64,000 nucleotides of DNA from Eulemur rufifrons (taxonomy: Eukaryota; Chordata; Mammalia; Primates; Lemuridae): assembly GCF_041146395.1 (NCBI RefSeq), contig NC_091002.1, positions 10,844,501 to 10,908,500 on the forward strand, in the 5' to 3' direction. Both the position numbers and the translations under genes were made by a program. Numbering within the stretch: position 1 is the stretch's first letter; each line of letters starts with the position of its first letter. Positions 12,410 through 26,230 of this stretch are shown in pieces. The notes below the pieces were generated by a model. It was given only the letters and a program-made list of their open reading frames with translations. It was not told where the DNA came from and did not search any database.

Positions 12410-12680
12410 AGCATGGCATGATGGGGAGAGAGTGTGTTTTTAGAGTCAGACTTTCTGGGTTCAAATCCCAGCCTCACCACCTTTTAGGTACATTAATGCT
12501 TAAAATAAAACTTATTTTCCCTCTCTGTACCTTGGTTTTTCTATAAAATGAGGATAATGATAGTATCTACTTCACAGGGCTCTCTGTGTAATAATTAGTC
12601 AATCCGTGCCAAATGCTTAGAGCTGGACACTTAGTAAGGGCTCAGTGATTATTAGCCGTTGCCATTATTGTTATTTCAGA
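12410..12680 (+). repeat. MIR SINE, nearly full length
   Basis: It starts with agcatggcatgatggggaga, then gagtcagactttctgggttc aaatccc. The middle is disturbed by an A-rich stretch, and it continues aaatgaggataatgatagta, cttcacagggctctctgtg and ttagtaagggctcagtgatt, ending in attattgttattt. Confidence 0.88.
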
Positions 12681-14940
12681 GTGTCCCCACAGTCCATCTG
12701 ACAACCATTTTTCCATTATTGTTGTTCTCTTCTCTTATACACCCATGTATGGTGGTTTAACAAGAACTCACTCTTCACTACCCACCAAGAAATCCCAGGG
12801 CCTTCCTGCTTCCAGTTCCTGGCTAGGCCCCCAGCACTTTTGGTCTCTTTGGAATCCAACTCCAAGGTCCAGCTATACGTCCTCTCCATGTTGAAGCTTT
12901 CTTTTACTTCTCATAAGGAACAGTGAAACTTTTGACAGTAGCACGGATCTCCCCTGACTCAGAATTCTACTTTCTGTTGTTGCCCTCCTGTAACGTGTCC
13001 TTCTCCTCCTCCCAGATTGATGGTAGAGAGCTGGGACCATGGCTCAGTGAGCTTCATGTCCCCATAATTCCCAGAATGGCAACTTGCGTGGAGGAATTGC
13101 TTGTTGAGCGGGTAGCATGTGAGTGAATGAATGAACGATGTGTGCTTAATATCTTGGTTGCTAAGTATAGAGCCTGTCCACTCAAATGGTGAGATATTTC
13201 CCAGTGTTTTCATAAGGCTCTGGGGGTTCCATCAATCCTAAGTCCAACAAGGTGAACTTTTTGGGGCCAGGCCTTCTTCAAGACACACATACGAAATCAA
13301 ATACTCGAGCTACTCCAGCGTACAAGGCAGGAGAGAGCAAGTTAAAGCCAGAACATGCAGATCTCCCATACCAGGAGTATGCCTTTTCTCTTTCCTGATG
13401 TCCGTACTGCCCAGATAGCCTGGGCATTGCAAACTTCCAGGGACAGCAGAGACCTCCCCTGCAAAGATGTGTCTATTTCACAACTTAACCATGACTCACA
13501 GTCCTTTCTGAATATTTTCACAAAGACATGGCATCTAAACAAAATTCATTGTTAATGAGGATCACAATGTTCTCCAGCTTCTATTAAGTTAAATTCTTTC
13601 CTTGAAGGACTGGCCTCTATCTACTGAGGTATTATTTCCACAACCAAACTCAGTGTCCCTCATATAAAAGGTGCCCAAACATGTCATCAATTAGGGATGG
13701 GTGGAGGGGAGGTTTAGGAATGTGGCTTTGCTTTCCAAAGCCCACTGGGCCTGGGAGGCAACTATTGGGAAGTAAGTGGCCAGGTTCATTCCAGACCCCA
13801 GGGCTCCGCCCAGTGAAGGCCCAGAGCCCAAGCTCTGTAACACCCCTCTGCGTCCCTGAACTCCCAGCTCATTTTCTGCTCCCTTCAAAGATTCCAGAAG
13901 ATTTTCCCAAACTGTTCTCACTTCTGGTACGCTCTTGTTCTCACACTTTAAGGAACCTCAAGGGCCCCAAAGATAACTTGCCCTTTCAATTTGCACAGCT
14001 CATCTTGTTGAGAAATTTGGAACCGGATCCCAAGGAGCTGGTTCAGAGGACATTTGGAATAAACTCAGTCAACAACCCTCCCAGGCACCATCATCAGGGG
14101 CCCAAGATGGTGCCCATTTTCCCATCCCTTTACCCCCAGGGCATGTGCCCTTGACTCCTGGTGGTGCTCTGTTTGATGGACTTAGTTTCTAAAGTTCCCT
14201 TCACCGTTTCTCCCAAGAACCCCAGCAGCTGTTTGCAAATAGACTTCTTGATGACATGTCCTTTTGCCTAGAAATCCCTAAGCACATTACAAATTAGGTC
14301 TACGTGCAGCCCTCACTACTGGGCCTTTGGTTTGGATGCTTTCCATTGACTCTCATGATTTATCCTCAGAATTCTGAAAGACTCCCTGCTGCTTGCTCGT
14401 GAGTAGATTCCAAAGGCAATCACGGAATCTGTCTTCTCAGCTATTTCATTAGCACTCTGGTTGCTGTTGTTTTATGTAGAAAGGTGGAAGCCTGAGGAAT
14501 TAATTTTTTTTTCCCTTCTTGGATTTGTGAGAACTGCCTTTTCCTCTGCACCACGGACCACAGGGATTAGGCAGAGGTGTAGTTTGGGCGGTTAGCATAA
14601 TGCTTTTCAGCATCGGAAGCTGTGATGAGACCAGCAGTTTGGGCTGGCTCTGGGCTCTCTCATTCCCTCCTGGACACAGGCCCAAGTTCATTTGACTTTA
14701 TCACTCTGGTTTTGCAGAGTTGGCTCATGACAAGACCCCTTACTCCTCCTCACACAGGGTGGGTCCCCCAGGATGGCTTTATCCCCACACTTGGATCCGA
14801 ACGCACACATTACAAACACATATATTTATGGTACTATAACTTTTTTGTAAAACACAACAGGCAGTAAGTCTTAACATATTAGGCACAACTACTTAAAGTG
14901 TGATTTGGAATACATGTGGATTTGCATGTGGGAGAGATAT

Positions 14941-14967
14941 GTATGTGTGTGTGTGTGTGTGTGTGTA
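14941..14967. repeat. TG dinucleotide microsatellite
   Basis: A GT run of about 12 units is preceded by gtat and followed by attcc. Confidence 0.95.
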
Positions 14968-15109
14968 TTCCTTGGCAACCCAGACAACACTTCCTGGGTT
15001 TACATGGAGTTCAAATCTTGTTTGAAATGGAGCTATGAGGTTTTAAAAGACTTTTGTCTTTGAAAATGAAGACACCTTTCATTCTTCCTGCACACCTGTT
15101 TGTTGCTTA

Positions 15110-15530
15110 GCTTTGCCATCTCCATATTGTCACCACCATGCACTGAGTTGTACAGGCTGGAATCCTAGAAATCAGCCTTGAGTTCTCTCCCTTCCACCCA
15201 CCCCACCCATCTGCAAATTCTGGCCATTCACCTTCAATCTGGGTTTCCATCTCTCTCCTTCTCCTCATCTCCACTGGTGTGGCCCTTGGTCTGGCCACTG
15301 CCCACTGCAGGAGCTTGGTAATGGGCCTTGTGTCCATACTCCATGGAGTCCAAATGATGCTTTAAGAACATATTCAAGAATCAGGACTGCACAATCTGGC
15401 CCTGCGCACCTCTCCAAGTTCACTTCCTCCCTCCGCCAGTCCTTCCTCCTGTTCCTTAAACATTCATTCCTAGCTCATCCCACCTTGGGTACCTGGGTAC
15501 ACCCCATTTCTTTGATCCCACTTTAACCAT
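15110..15530 (+). repeat. L2 LINE fragment
   Basis: The L2 order is seen: caccaccatgcactgagttg, ccttgagttctctcccttcc, catctgcaaattctggccat, then after a gap 'caatctggccctgcgcacctctcc' and cctcctgttccttaaacatt. Confidence 0.65.
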
Positions 15531-15817
15531 AGGTACCACTGTCTTGTGCAGTTTGTTCCACACATGCCAGTTCTTGCTTGCAATGTAACTGTCACAAACA
15601 GCTTGCTGCCTGAAAGTTTTGCTCCACTCTCTGCTCTGCTGGCAGAGGAATCAGACCTTTCTATACCAAAAATGGCAAAAAGTGAATCTTCTTGTCTCCC
15701 TTCCTATAGTAAATAGATGAATCAGCTCAGAGAGGAATCTTTTCAAACTAGGAAGAGCTCAGCGTGACTCAAGAGCTGATTGATTGTGTCATTCCTTGTG
15801 AAACTTGCTGGCCCTCG

Positions 15818-15848
15818 TTTTGTTGTTGTTGTTGTTGTTGTTTGTTTT
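15818..15848. repeat. TTG trinucleotide repeat
   Basis: About nine TTG units follow ccctcgtt and end in tttgttttta. Confidence 0.95.
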
Positions 15849-16224
15849 TAAAGAGCATTGGAAAGGAAGTAAAAAGCTCTTCTGCGAGTGTATTCGTAGA
15901 CACTTGATTTAGTGACGGCGTTGGCATGGAGACACAGCATGAAAGGTGAAGGGGAGGGAATGTCCCACACTGTAAGCCATGGGCAGAGACTTCTATTGTT
16001 TTCTATTTCGATGTTTCTAATAAGAAGATGTGAAGATATTGTAATCGCTGGGCAGCAACAAGCAACAGGAGCGCCATGCTCCTTTGAATGTCCTCAGATC
16101 AGTTGAGTGTTGAGGGTCTCTCTCTGGTTCTTTTTGGGGTAAAGTAGTGATGGTCCCAGCCCCATTTGTCAAAGGAGGAGGAGTATGGATGGGTGATGTC
16201 AATACCTTTGGCTTGTTGATTTCC

Positions 16225-16385
16225 ATGACAGCTCAGTGGTGTAGTGTCATTCTGTCCCGGAGCCACCACTGACCAGCTCTATGACCTGGAGTAAGTCACT
16301 TGCCCTTTGGGATTTTGGCTTCTTCCTCTTTAAAATGAGGAAAAGGTTCTCAGGGTCCAGTCTAACTCCAAGATCTATAATTTAT
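16225..16385 (+). repeat. MIR-like SINE remnant
   Basis: The stretch ctcagtggtgtagtgtcatt, ccagctctatgacctggagt aagtcacttgccctttggga, followed by ctctttaaaatgagg, matches the MIR head and core. Confidence 0.6.
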
Positions 16386-17274
16386 ACAGCCAAAGAGGAA
16401 AGGGCTCCTGGGTGACCTGCAACATCCATCCCTGGATAGCTGGGACATTGTGGGATTCCCCAGAATTCAGCCCCTTCCAAGGAGCTTGAAGTTCCTGGAA
16501 ACAGACCCGGAGGCTTGATGTTGCTTGACTATTAATAAAACTTCCCAGACAGCAGCTGGGAGCTTGAGCACTGGGGTATACCAAGCACTTGTGGAAGGAG
16601 ACTCCGTACCTTCTGTTTACAAGTGGAAGACTCGTCTCTGTGGCCCTGGGGTTGGATCAAGTCACACAATCAGTGTGGACAAAACAAAGACAGACAGCTG
16701 CTCCATGCAAGGAACAGGACTCCTGTCACAAATAAGAGCTGCTGCCCAAAAGAGAATAATATTAAAGGCAGGGGCAAGGTGCTAGCCAATGCCTGACTCG
16801 GGTTGCCTGTGGTCTGGGTGATCCGTGTGCTGTAGTCACACCAGTTCTGCATGTGCGTCAGGGTGGGAGCTGAGCAGAACAGTCCCCCAATGTTTTGCTC
16901 CTCTGTTGTAAGCCCAGCTACCAGATTCACAAAGCACTGATATCCCATTTTATTTTTCAGCCACAAATGGACCCAGCAGTGGGTACTAAGTACATCAGAG
17001 GGTTTTCCAGAAGTTCCAAAAAAAAAAAAAAAGCAGTCCATCAAGTAATTAGAAATTCTTCTCTCTTACTAAGTTGTTTACAAGAAAGAGTGGGAGCAAG
17101 AGAAGCATGGCATGTGAAAACATATAATGTACAAATACTGCTGTGCAGTTGTTTTGCACCCAGGCCATCCCAGAGGAGGGGGAAACAGCATTGGCTGGGC
17201 CCACTGTGTGGCGAGAGGGGTCCAGGGTCTTCCCTGCACTTTCTCGACTGTGGATTAAAATCCTCCCAAGTCTC

Positions 17275-17345
17275 TTTAATCCTCCCCATTTTATAAATGA
17301 GTAAACCGAGGCTTGGAGAAGTAACTAGTCCAAGGAAACAAATTG
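17275..17345 (-). repeat. MIR fragment
   Basis: The words cattttataaatgagtaaac, cgaggcttggagaagtaact and agtccaagg are the reversed MIR core. Confidence 0.6.
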
Positions 17346-17725
17346 TTTATGTCATGTTTAGCCAACATATGCATAAATACCTCCAGTTAATCAAATGATG
17401 AAATATTTGTCAAGAACTTTATAAATGAGAGGGGTAGAATGGAGACAGGGAGGGATAGATAAGACATGTCTTCACCTCCTGGGAGTGTCTGGAAATGTTA
17501 GACAGCAATGGAAGGTGGAAACAGTTTCCCCAGCCCTGGCACGGACATCAGCTTGTACTGATACGTGGTTATTCAAGGTATTTAATAACTGGAGGCAGCA
17601 GAGATGCTGACCAAGCAGACAGACAGATATCATACATCAACAGCCAGTAGTTTGGCCACACCAACTCACACTAGCTGAATTTCAGAACTGCCTGATCCTG
17701 TCTTGGCCACAGAGAAAGCTACCTT

Positions 17726-18168
17726 TCTGGACATCTATTGCTGCATTACAAAGGACTCCAACATTTTGTGGCTTAAAAAAACTTACTATGAATCCTAGAT
17801 CTGTTGGTTGACTGGGCTCAGCTGGAGGGGCTCTTGCTTGAGGTCCTTGCAGGCAGATGACAGGTGGAGTTAGAGTCATCCAAATGCTCTCCAGGGTGAA
17901 CACCCATGACAACCTCCTTGTTCACATGTCTGGTGTCCCAGGGCTGCTCCAAGTGGCTTCTCTTGACAACAGAGGAGGCTGAGTGGCTCACACATCAGCT
18001 CAGAGCTCCAAGAGGCAGAAAGCAGGGCTGCCAGGCTACCCCGAAACTAACCCAGGGTCCCTTCTGCCCACTTATATGTAAGGGGTGTGGCAAGGTCATT
18101 CTGCAGGAGAGCAGGTGAGATGCAGTGGTATTGCCATGACCATCTTTGGAAAACAGTCTGCCACAGCA
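17726..18168 (-). mobile_element. MaLR-type LTR, minus strand (probable)
   Basis: It opens with tctattgctgcattacaaag and cattttgtggcttaaaaaaac and later has ctgttggttgactgggctca. It ends near cagtctgccaca. This is the layout of a reversed MLT1-like LTR. The middle is diverged. Confidence 0.5.
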
Positions 18169-18204
18169 ACCCTAGAAGAAGTAATATCTGTGTGGATCCA
18201 GGTA

Positions 18205-18510
18205 AAGGGGGCAGAGAAGGGTATTCCAGGCAGTGGGACAGTGCATGCCAAGGCAGAGGACAGACAAAATGGGGCATCTGTGCATTTCAAGGCACTCACT
18301 ATGGCTGCAGTGGTTGTTGACTCAAGATGGGAAATGGCAGGAGCTGTGACAAGGGAGAGACCTAGATGTCACGGGACCCCCAACACCTAAAGAGTTTAGA
18401 TTTTACCCTGGCGGCATTGAAAGACATTAAGGGGATTTCAACAAGCTAGGTATTGGCCCAACCACATCCATATCTTGGAAAGATTTTGCTGGCTGTAAAA
18501 TGGAGAATGA
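18205..18510 (-). repeat. L2 LINE fragment, minus strand (probable)
   Basis: The words gtattccaggcagtgggaca, gtgcatgccaaggcagagga, gagtttagattttaccctgg and agattttgctggctgtaaaa follow reversed L2. Confidence 0.55.
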
Positions 18511-19492
18511 GTAGACAAAGGCAGGTAGACCATGTGCCTTCCCCTAGCTGTCCCACACCCCAAAAGAGGAGCCACTGAGCTAGACCCTGGGCACAGCTCA
18601 GGCCTGGGCCCTGCCCTGGCCCTCTGCTCTCAGCGGAGCAGTGAAGTTGCACCAAAGAGTAGGGGTGCAGGGGCAGTGGTGTCTGCAGGGTTCAGCTGAC
18701 TCTATCTGTTAGGCTCATTTGTCTGAGATTTTGGAAGACTTTGAATAGCACTCATGATAATTACAGATTCCCCACATATATTGATGAGAAACAGCTACAT
18801 AAATAGCAAAGCTTGGTATTTATGAAGTGCCAGTTTTCTGTAAATATAGAATGTTGGCAGTTACCGCCATGCCGCTTGTCTGCTCCCCGGAGCCAGCACT
18901 GGTTTTATCACAGCCCTTTCCTGGGGAGGCTTTGCATCCGCCCCTACCTGTGGCCGGCCTGCTGCCTCTCCAGGTGCAATTGCAAGAAGCAGCCAGGCAC
19001 TCTGAGACCAATGGCGGTAATCTCAAATCTCTTTTCGAATGTAGACACTCCTTTTTGACATCCAAAAAGTGTTTTGACCACTCCCACCATCTATGTGTAG
19101 AAACTCCAGGTATATGAGCCACAGACTGTAAACCAGGGCTCGTTCATAGATCTAGATCAACATGTCCCAAATTGTCTTCTCAGGACACTAGTGAAAGAAA
19201 GATACTCGTAGGGATTGTATGGAAAATAAGGATCCTTAATCAAGTGTTTAAGACATGCCAAGTTATTGTTTATTTTCTAAATGCAGAGTTTCTCACAAGC
19301 TTTAAATGTACTAATTTGGACCATGACTTTTCACAAAGGAAGTATAATAGCAGGATTCTCAAAACTGACCATGGAACTCTTTTTCACAGAGTATGTTACA
19401 AGAGTTTGAAAAGCATCCTCCTTTGAGTAATGATGACTAACTACCCTGTGGGCTCATTAATTAATCTCCGCTCATCTCTCAAAGGAGTAGTA

Positions 19493-19960
19493 TGGTATCA
19501 GTTAGCTTTTGCTGTGTAACAAATTATCCTAAATTTTAATAGGTTACACCAATAGCTATTTACCTAGCTCATGGTTCTGTTGGTCAGCAATTTGGGCTGT
19601 GCTCAACTGGGTGGTTCTTCTGGTTTCGGCTGTCTTCCTCGTGTGTCTGTAGTCAGCTGTCAGCAGCCAGTCAACTTGGCTTTGGGCAATTGGCTGGCTT
19701 TCAGCTTGGGCAGTGAGAGCAACTGAGTCACATGCTCTGTCATCCTTTATCAGGCTATCTCAGGTTTATTCACATGCCAGATGGATAGGGCCATGTGAAT
19801 AAGAGATCAACCAGAAACCATAGGGCTTGTTGAGGCCTAGGCTCCAAACAGACACAACACCCCCTCCCCTGTGTTCTACTGGGCAAAGCAATTCACATGG
19901 CCAGTTCCTATGAATCCAAAGCCCAGGAGAAATGAGCTTGAGAAACAGAGACTTCCAGAT
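19493..19960 (-). mobile_element. LTR-like medium-reiterated repeat, minus strand
   Basis: It has gtatcagttagcttttgctg tgtaacaaatta, then tagctcatggttctgttggt cagcaatttgggctgtgctc and gtagtcagctgtcagcagcc. It later has ttgaggcctaggctccaaac and attcacatggccagttccta. The same family recurs at 50,105-50,370. It is probably MaLR-type, but the name is uncertain. Confidence 0.5.
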
Positions 19961-20096
19961 TCTTACACAGGAGAGTCTTAGGGGAGGTGATTTTCTTGAG
20001 AGAACATGATTAGGGTTATAGTTGAAGTTGTGTTTGCACAACAAACAAAAATAGTTCTGGACCTATACTGCATGTTTAGTTAGGGTGCTTGGAGGC

Positions 20097-20464
20097 TGTA
20101 TTAGTCTTGTGATGTTATAACAGAATACCACAGACTAGATAATTTACAAACAATAGAAACATATTTCTCACAGTTCTGGAGGCTGGGAAGTCCAAGATCC
20201 AGAGCCCCGCACGTGGCGAGGTGCTTCTTGCTGCGTCACCCCATAGCAGAAGGGCAAAAAGAGGGGAGGGGGGAAGAGAGAAAGGTAAGGAGGATGAACT
20301 CATCCTTTTTAAAGAAACCCACTCCCACAATAACAGCATTAATTCCTTCATGAGGGCAGAGCCCTCACATCTTAATCTCCCCTTAAAGGTCCCACCTCTT
20401 AATATTGTTGCATTGGGGATCAAGTTTCCAACACACAAACTTTGGGAGATGCTTTCAAACCACA
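20097..20464 (-). mobile_element. MaLR LTR (MST/MLT1-like), minus strand, near full length
   Basis: It begins tgtattagtc with ttataacagaataccacaga and tttctcacagttctggaggc tgggaagtccaagatc. It ends with catgagggcagagccctcac, ggtcccacctcttaatattg and ttcaaaccaca. The order and both ends match a reversed MST/MLT1 solo LTR. An inner purine-rich run is near 20,255-20,290. Confidence 0.8.
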
Positions 20465-21013
20465 GCTGAGAGAGAGAGGCTGCTGATGGAGATTATGTAG
20501 GGCTAAAACCGCCCCTCAATCCACCCCTCAATGCCATCACTAGAAGTGAGTTTAAACTTCTCTCTCCCAATAAATAATATACTGAAAGCCCATCAACCAG
20601 AGATGACTAGGAATATGCTTGTAGTTGTATGTAGTACAAAGTTAGATTTTTTTTTTTTAGCATGCTGCAGCAAGGTTGAACATGCCCAGAGGAACTTTGG
20701 GAGTGTCTTTATCAGGGGGAGTTTGGCTTTGGGCTGTCCAACACTCTGAGGATGGATGATGAAAGAGGAGACAGGTCTGGGTTGAATGCTGTCAAAAGTG
20801 GGGGCAATGTGGTAATTGGATATCTCCATAATGTCTGTCCAGGAAGCAACAAGATTTAAGCAGCGGTGCACTTGCCATCAGTAAGGAAGCAGCAGTCACT
20901 CAGCAGACAAGAAGCTGGTCGTTTTGGGATTGGGATTCAGCCTTGCCTATGTCTTGCTAGACACGTTTCTCAGGATCTGTTGGCCTGTACGGAAACATCA
21001 AAGTTCTCTAGGT

Positions 21014-21313
<300 letters not shown>

Positions 21314-21454
21314 CTAAGAAATATTGTGATCTGATCACTGGTGGGCAGATTATTATTTCATTATAGACCAGGATGGAAGTTGGTCAGTAAGAGACTTTAC
21401 TAGAGATGGAGGTAGAGGTAGCCAACAAGTGATGCATATCCAGAATGTATTTTT

Positions 21455-22245
21455 TTTAACAACTGTTGCAAATCAAAAAGAAAAAGACAGACAAACCCAC
21501 ATAAAGAAAAGAGCAAAAAGACTTGAACTTCACAGATGAGGAAATTCAGATGGCGAATAAATGCCAAGTTGTTCAACTCCATTAGTCATCAAGGAAATGC
21601 AAATTAAAATCACAAGGCAGCACTACTATATACCCACTGGCATGGCTAAAATGAAAGACAGGCAAAAGCAAGTGTTGACAAGGGGTGTGAAGCAACTGGA
21701 ACTCTCATCTGTTGCTGGTGGGATGTAAATTGATGCAGTCACTCTGTAAAAGCGTTTGGCAGTAAGTAGAGGAGCTGAACATATGCCTCCTCTATGACTC
21801 AGAAATCCCACTCCTATGGCTCAACAGAAATGCACATATATGTGTACCAAATGCACTAGAATTCCCATGGCAGCATTGTTTATAATAGCCAAACACTGGA
21901 AACTACCCAAATGTCCCTCAGTAACACAAAGGATAAATTCACACATTGGATTACAATACAGCAAAACGGTAATGATCTACAGTGATGTACAACTACAAAC
22001 AACAATGTGGTTGAGTCCCAAGAACACAACATTGAGCCAGACTGTGTGATCAAAAGAGTACAGATGGTATGATCCTACTCATATTAAAGAACAAAAACAA
22101 GCAAAACTAATCAGTGGTGAAAGAAGTCAGGAAGGCAGTTAGCCTTAGGGGTTAGTGACTAGGGGTGCAAGAGCTTCTGGGGTGCTGGTCGTGTTCTGTC
22201 ATTTCTTGGCCTGGTTACTGATTACAAAAATTCAGTCAAGCTATT
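21455..22245 (+). mobile_element. Old L1 3' end (L1ME-like), plus strand
   Basis: The recognisable L1 order is caactccattagtcatcaag gaaatgcaaatta, tactatatacccactggcat, gctggtgggatgtaaattga, attgtttataatagccaaac actggaaactacccaaatgt, acagatggtatgatcctact and ttctggggtgctggtcgtgt. The copy is non-coding. Confidence 0.85.
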
Positions 22246-22504
22246 CACTTCTAACACGTCCACTCCAATTATAAAGGAATCAAAATCAGAGTTCCTAAGT
22301 CACTAGTGACACAGCAGCCCCAGCCACGCTGGAGGCCAGTCCGCCTCCTGCGCCCATGCTGGGTTTCACCTGGGTGTGGGGTCCCTTCACACCCCCAAGT
22401 TGGCAGGGACACTGCTGTGAGCCCTGTGGCCATGTGGGGTGGCGAGCGGTGTCTGGAGCCAGGTGGCCTGTGATTCAGCTTGCTGGTGTGGACATCTGTC
22501 CTCC

Positions 22505-22620
22505 TAACGGTGAGACACAGATACACTGTAGACATGTTTGCTATTATTACCTGCCCCATTTTACAGATGAAAAAACTGAGGCTGAGAGAGGACAGGTGAC
22601 TTTAGAGGCAGAAAGGGTGT
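22505..22620 (-). repeat. MIR fragment, minus strand
   Basis: The words attacctgccccattttaca gatgaaaaaactgaggctga and gaggacaggtgac are the reversed MIR core. Confidence 0.65.
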
Positions 22621-22639
22621 GACGGCTTTCCTTCCTAGC

Positions 22640-23200
22640 ATAAGGGTCGCAGCCAGCACTCCTATAACAAAAGATGGGTAAACAAGAGAAAAGCATAGCA
22701 CATTTCTTTAATAGAAGTTTTACATGACACAGGAATGAAGACCCAAAGACCCAGGGAAAATTGTGTTTTTATGCTTAGATTCGATGAAACTTGGACACTG
22801 TATAGAAATGTGATTGGACGAGAAGGCTGTGATCTAATAGTAAGAGACTGAGGGGAGACACCAGCAAGGCCTGTCTGCTCAGATTCTTCTCGGCCTGTCT
22901 GCGAAGCTTTCCTTCCTCCCGGCTCTGGGACAAGACCCCTCTGGAAAGAGGGTCTTCCAGGGAGAAGGGAGATGGTGACCTTTCTAGGTTTTACACGAGA
23001 GACCTGTTGTGGGGAAGACGAGTTCTGGTTTCCATGACTTGCTCTGAGGGAGAAAGAGAAACGGGAGACAGGAGGGCAGAAGATCAGAGAGAACTTGCTT
23101 GAGGCCCTTGCGATGTCCTTCAGTTCAAAGTACTCCGCACGCCAAGGTGCCATACTTTGGGGTATCACGTTCTGAGTCCCAGCAAGATCCATCCTAGGTC
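22640..23200 (-). mobile_element. Possible LTR element of uncertain family
   Basis: The stretch from ctcctataacaaaagatggg through ttacatgacacaggaatgaa gacccaaagaccc to gtgccatactttggggtatc acgttctgagtcccag resembles an endogenous-retrovirus LTR as I remember such elements. I could not define its ends or a duplication. Confidence 0.35.
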
Positions 23201-25904
23201 ATGTAGTCAACTCGTTCAGTGCACAGCTACAGTTGGAACCGGGTTCTCCCAAACCCCAGAACTTGTCATCTGAAGGATTCAGTCCTGCAGCCACAGACGG
23301 GAGAGCAGGGGGCCAGGGAGCCCTGCTCCCTGGGAGGGTCCTACTCTGACCAGACCTGAGCAACCCAGAAGCACAAGGAGGCCTCCCTTCCACACAATCA
23401 TCGCTACCTGAGCACGCATTTTAAATGCAAACTAATTCTTTAATATGCCTTGAAAATGCAAAAGCTGTTCCTTTACAGAAAGATGAAACCAGAAGGTTCT
23501 CAGAGGACAGTGACGCCTACTCCCCTTTGCATCGTACGTTCCAGTACGTGGGGGACAGAGCCAGCACCACGGTGAGGAGTAAACATCACACGCGGGACAC
23601 GTGGGTGGGTTCCCGCTGCGCGAAGCCGGGGCGAGGCCCATTTCCTCACATTCTGCTTCCACATTCTAGTCAGTGCTGCCTTAATGGGCAAGTTTGCACT
23701 GGATTTGCTTTATTTCCAAAATTATTTCCAACAATGGAAAAGGAAGCTGAGAAGAAAAAAAATGAAACCTCTCCGATCCACCCTCCCTTTATGGGGCAGC
23801 CCCACCCCACTTGTTACAATCACCAAAGATCAAATGCAATGTCAAGGAAAGGAAATTCTAGTCTAATAATGACGTCGCTCTAAACATATGTGAACTGTCT
23901 AAATGCTGAAGCGATTTTAATGCTAATATCCTCCGCAGGCCTACCCCTGCTTTCTGTTGTGGGATAACCCTACAAAACCATCCTCGGAGGGAATGTCTGT
24001 TGAATACTTGAAAGGAAACTGCCTTAAGAAACCCCCATACAGAGAGCTCACATGTTTTTCTGATTTAAAAGCAGCTTTTGACTCTGTTCTTCCTTTATAG
24101 TGGACATATTTAGCTGTAACCTTCCAGTAAAATATACCTTTTAGGCTAAAACCTATGATGAAAACCTTTTAGACAGAAAGGAATGACTTGTGCAAAAGAC
24201 TTAATAATAGTGATAATAATGACATCTGCACCGAGGAGATGTCTCTGGAAGATGTGGAGCTGCCCTAATATTCCTCCACATCCAGTCACTGTTTGTGCTC
24301 TGCCCCACCAAGCCCTGCCCGTCCTTGCAGCCTGGCATCCCTCTCTTTTCTTTCTCTCTCTTCACTTCCTTTTTGTGGCAGATTTAAAACTTTCAGGAAA
24401 GCTTGTGTCCAAAACCAGCACCTTTCCCATCACCTCTGCCAAGCCCACAGCGTCAGATGCATGGATTCATTCGCTAGCACCATGAACTGCTGTCCCTGTG
24501 TTAGGACAAACGCAGAAGGGAGAAGATTTGGAGATGTGGCCTAAAGGATGCAGGGTGCCCCTCACCCTCAGCCCCATCCACCTGCAATCCCAGACCCCTA
24601 GCATCCCAGAATTAGGAAGAGTCTCAGGATCCATAGACTCATTCCTTATCAAAGTCATTTGTTAATTTCTAGAGCACTCAGGTGTTAATTTCGGAATGTG
24701 CCCATTAAAATATAAACATCTTACCTGAGATTTTAAAAACTTTTGCATCATTAAAAAAAAAAAAAAGTTGAGGGAGGAATGATGTGCTTGCCAGTTGGGA
24801 CTTTAGTTAGCCAACCTCTTGAGGATGGGAGCTGTCTGTGTGTGGTCTATGGTCCTCCTCTCACACGTTCTCCTGGTTCTCATGCCATCAGCTATCATGA
24901 ATTAGTCAGCAGACGTTATGGTGCTCCTACTATGTGCAGGCTACTGGCCAGCCTGGGAGTGAGGGGAGGAGGGAACAGGAGGAGGAAAAAGCTTCAGCTC
25001 CCACAAAACAGTCTGGCAGTGATCCAAGCCAATGGCAGTAGCAAATAAGAATCCAAGAGATCCCAGCCCACAAAGCGTTATCAAATCAGCCACTGGGGGC
25101 GGGGGGGCCTGCTCCAGGCTGGACGGTGGTGTTCAGAAGGAGAGAGGTGGGGTGGGGCGGGGCAGAGTTCAGAAGAAGAGACACACCTGGGCCGCACATG
25201 GACTGTTGAGGTCGAAACAAAAATTGTGGTCCAATCTGTACAGAAACCTTAGACAATGTGCCTTTGGGAGGTTGTGCATGGACATGATTATTAGGTACTG
25301 AAATTCCATAGGTGAATAGTCACTGTGTTTGGGATCAGAATAAGCTACTGGTCATCACTTGGAAACTGAAGCCTCTTCTTTAGAACCCTCAGGGCAGGGC
25401 TGTGCATCGGGGCTGGTAAATTGACTGGAGACGCAGCCCAAGGCCTCCAGGTGACATCACCTGCATTTTGTCTTTGAAGTTGCAAAGGTTTGTTTTCTTC
25501 TGCTGTGTTGTTTTTGTTCCTTATTACCACACGATGAACATTAGAATTTGGGTAAACCTTGGTTTGGGGGTGGATAGTCACCCCACAATGAGGGCTGCCT
25601 TTCAAAATGGGAGAGAGATGTTTTATCATATAGAGGTCAGCTGATGTCTTTTCTACCGTAATTGTGTAAGAGTTCAGCCCTGACTCAGACTGTGCTGAGG
25701 GAAAAGGAAAGGAATGCACCCAAGAGATGCTTATTGGCTAATTGAGAGTGGGACAGGGGCATGGAGACAGAGGGGTTAAGAGGAGCCCATGAGATCATAA
25801 GCCCATGGCAGGGAAGGAGACCACCCTATGCCAGACAGGTTTTGGACATTTGCACAGTTTTTCCAGAATGTTGGGGAAGGTCTATGGGACCGAGGTTCAG
25901 TCTG

Positions 25905-26085
25905 ATCCAATCCTCGTTAGCAGGGTGACCCAGGGGAGTTACTAATGTCCCACAAGTTCAGTTTTCTCATCTTTGAAATAGGCATAATGACACCTACCAC
26001 ACAGCCTTAAAGAAAGGATTAAATTAAGGCCTGGATTTAAGGCACTGAGGACCATGCCCAAGTCGTAGTGAGTGCCCTTTCCACT
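25905..26085 (+). repeat. MIR SINE
   Basis: It has ttcagttttctcatctttga aataggcataatgacaccta ccacacagcc and then a diverged tail. Confidence 0.75.
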
Positions 26086-26139
26086 GGAATTTCTATTGTA
26101 ATTATCATGATCTCACTTAGTTTTCAAAGGAGCCAGGAA

Positions 26140-26230
26140 GGTTCATCTTACTTTCTCCCTTATACAGGTTAAAAACCAGAAGCTCCATTAGATGGAATCA
26201 CCTCTTCAGGGTCACACATCTAGTGAGTGA
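26140..26230 (-). repeat. MIR fragment, minus strand
   Basis: The words cttatacaggttaaaaacca and cttcagggtcacacatctag tgagtgacag are the reversed MIR core. Confidence 0.6.

Noticed and set aside
13681..14154. Plus-strand open frame of 157 codons
   Set aside because: It has no recognisable domain, no Kozak context of note and no splice sites at the edges.
22662..23192. Minus-strand open frame of 176 codons
   Set aside because: It lies in a probable LTR remnant and resembles no viral or cellular protein I know.
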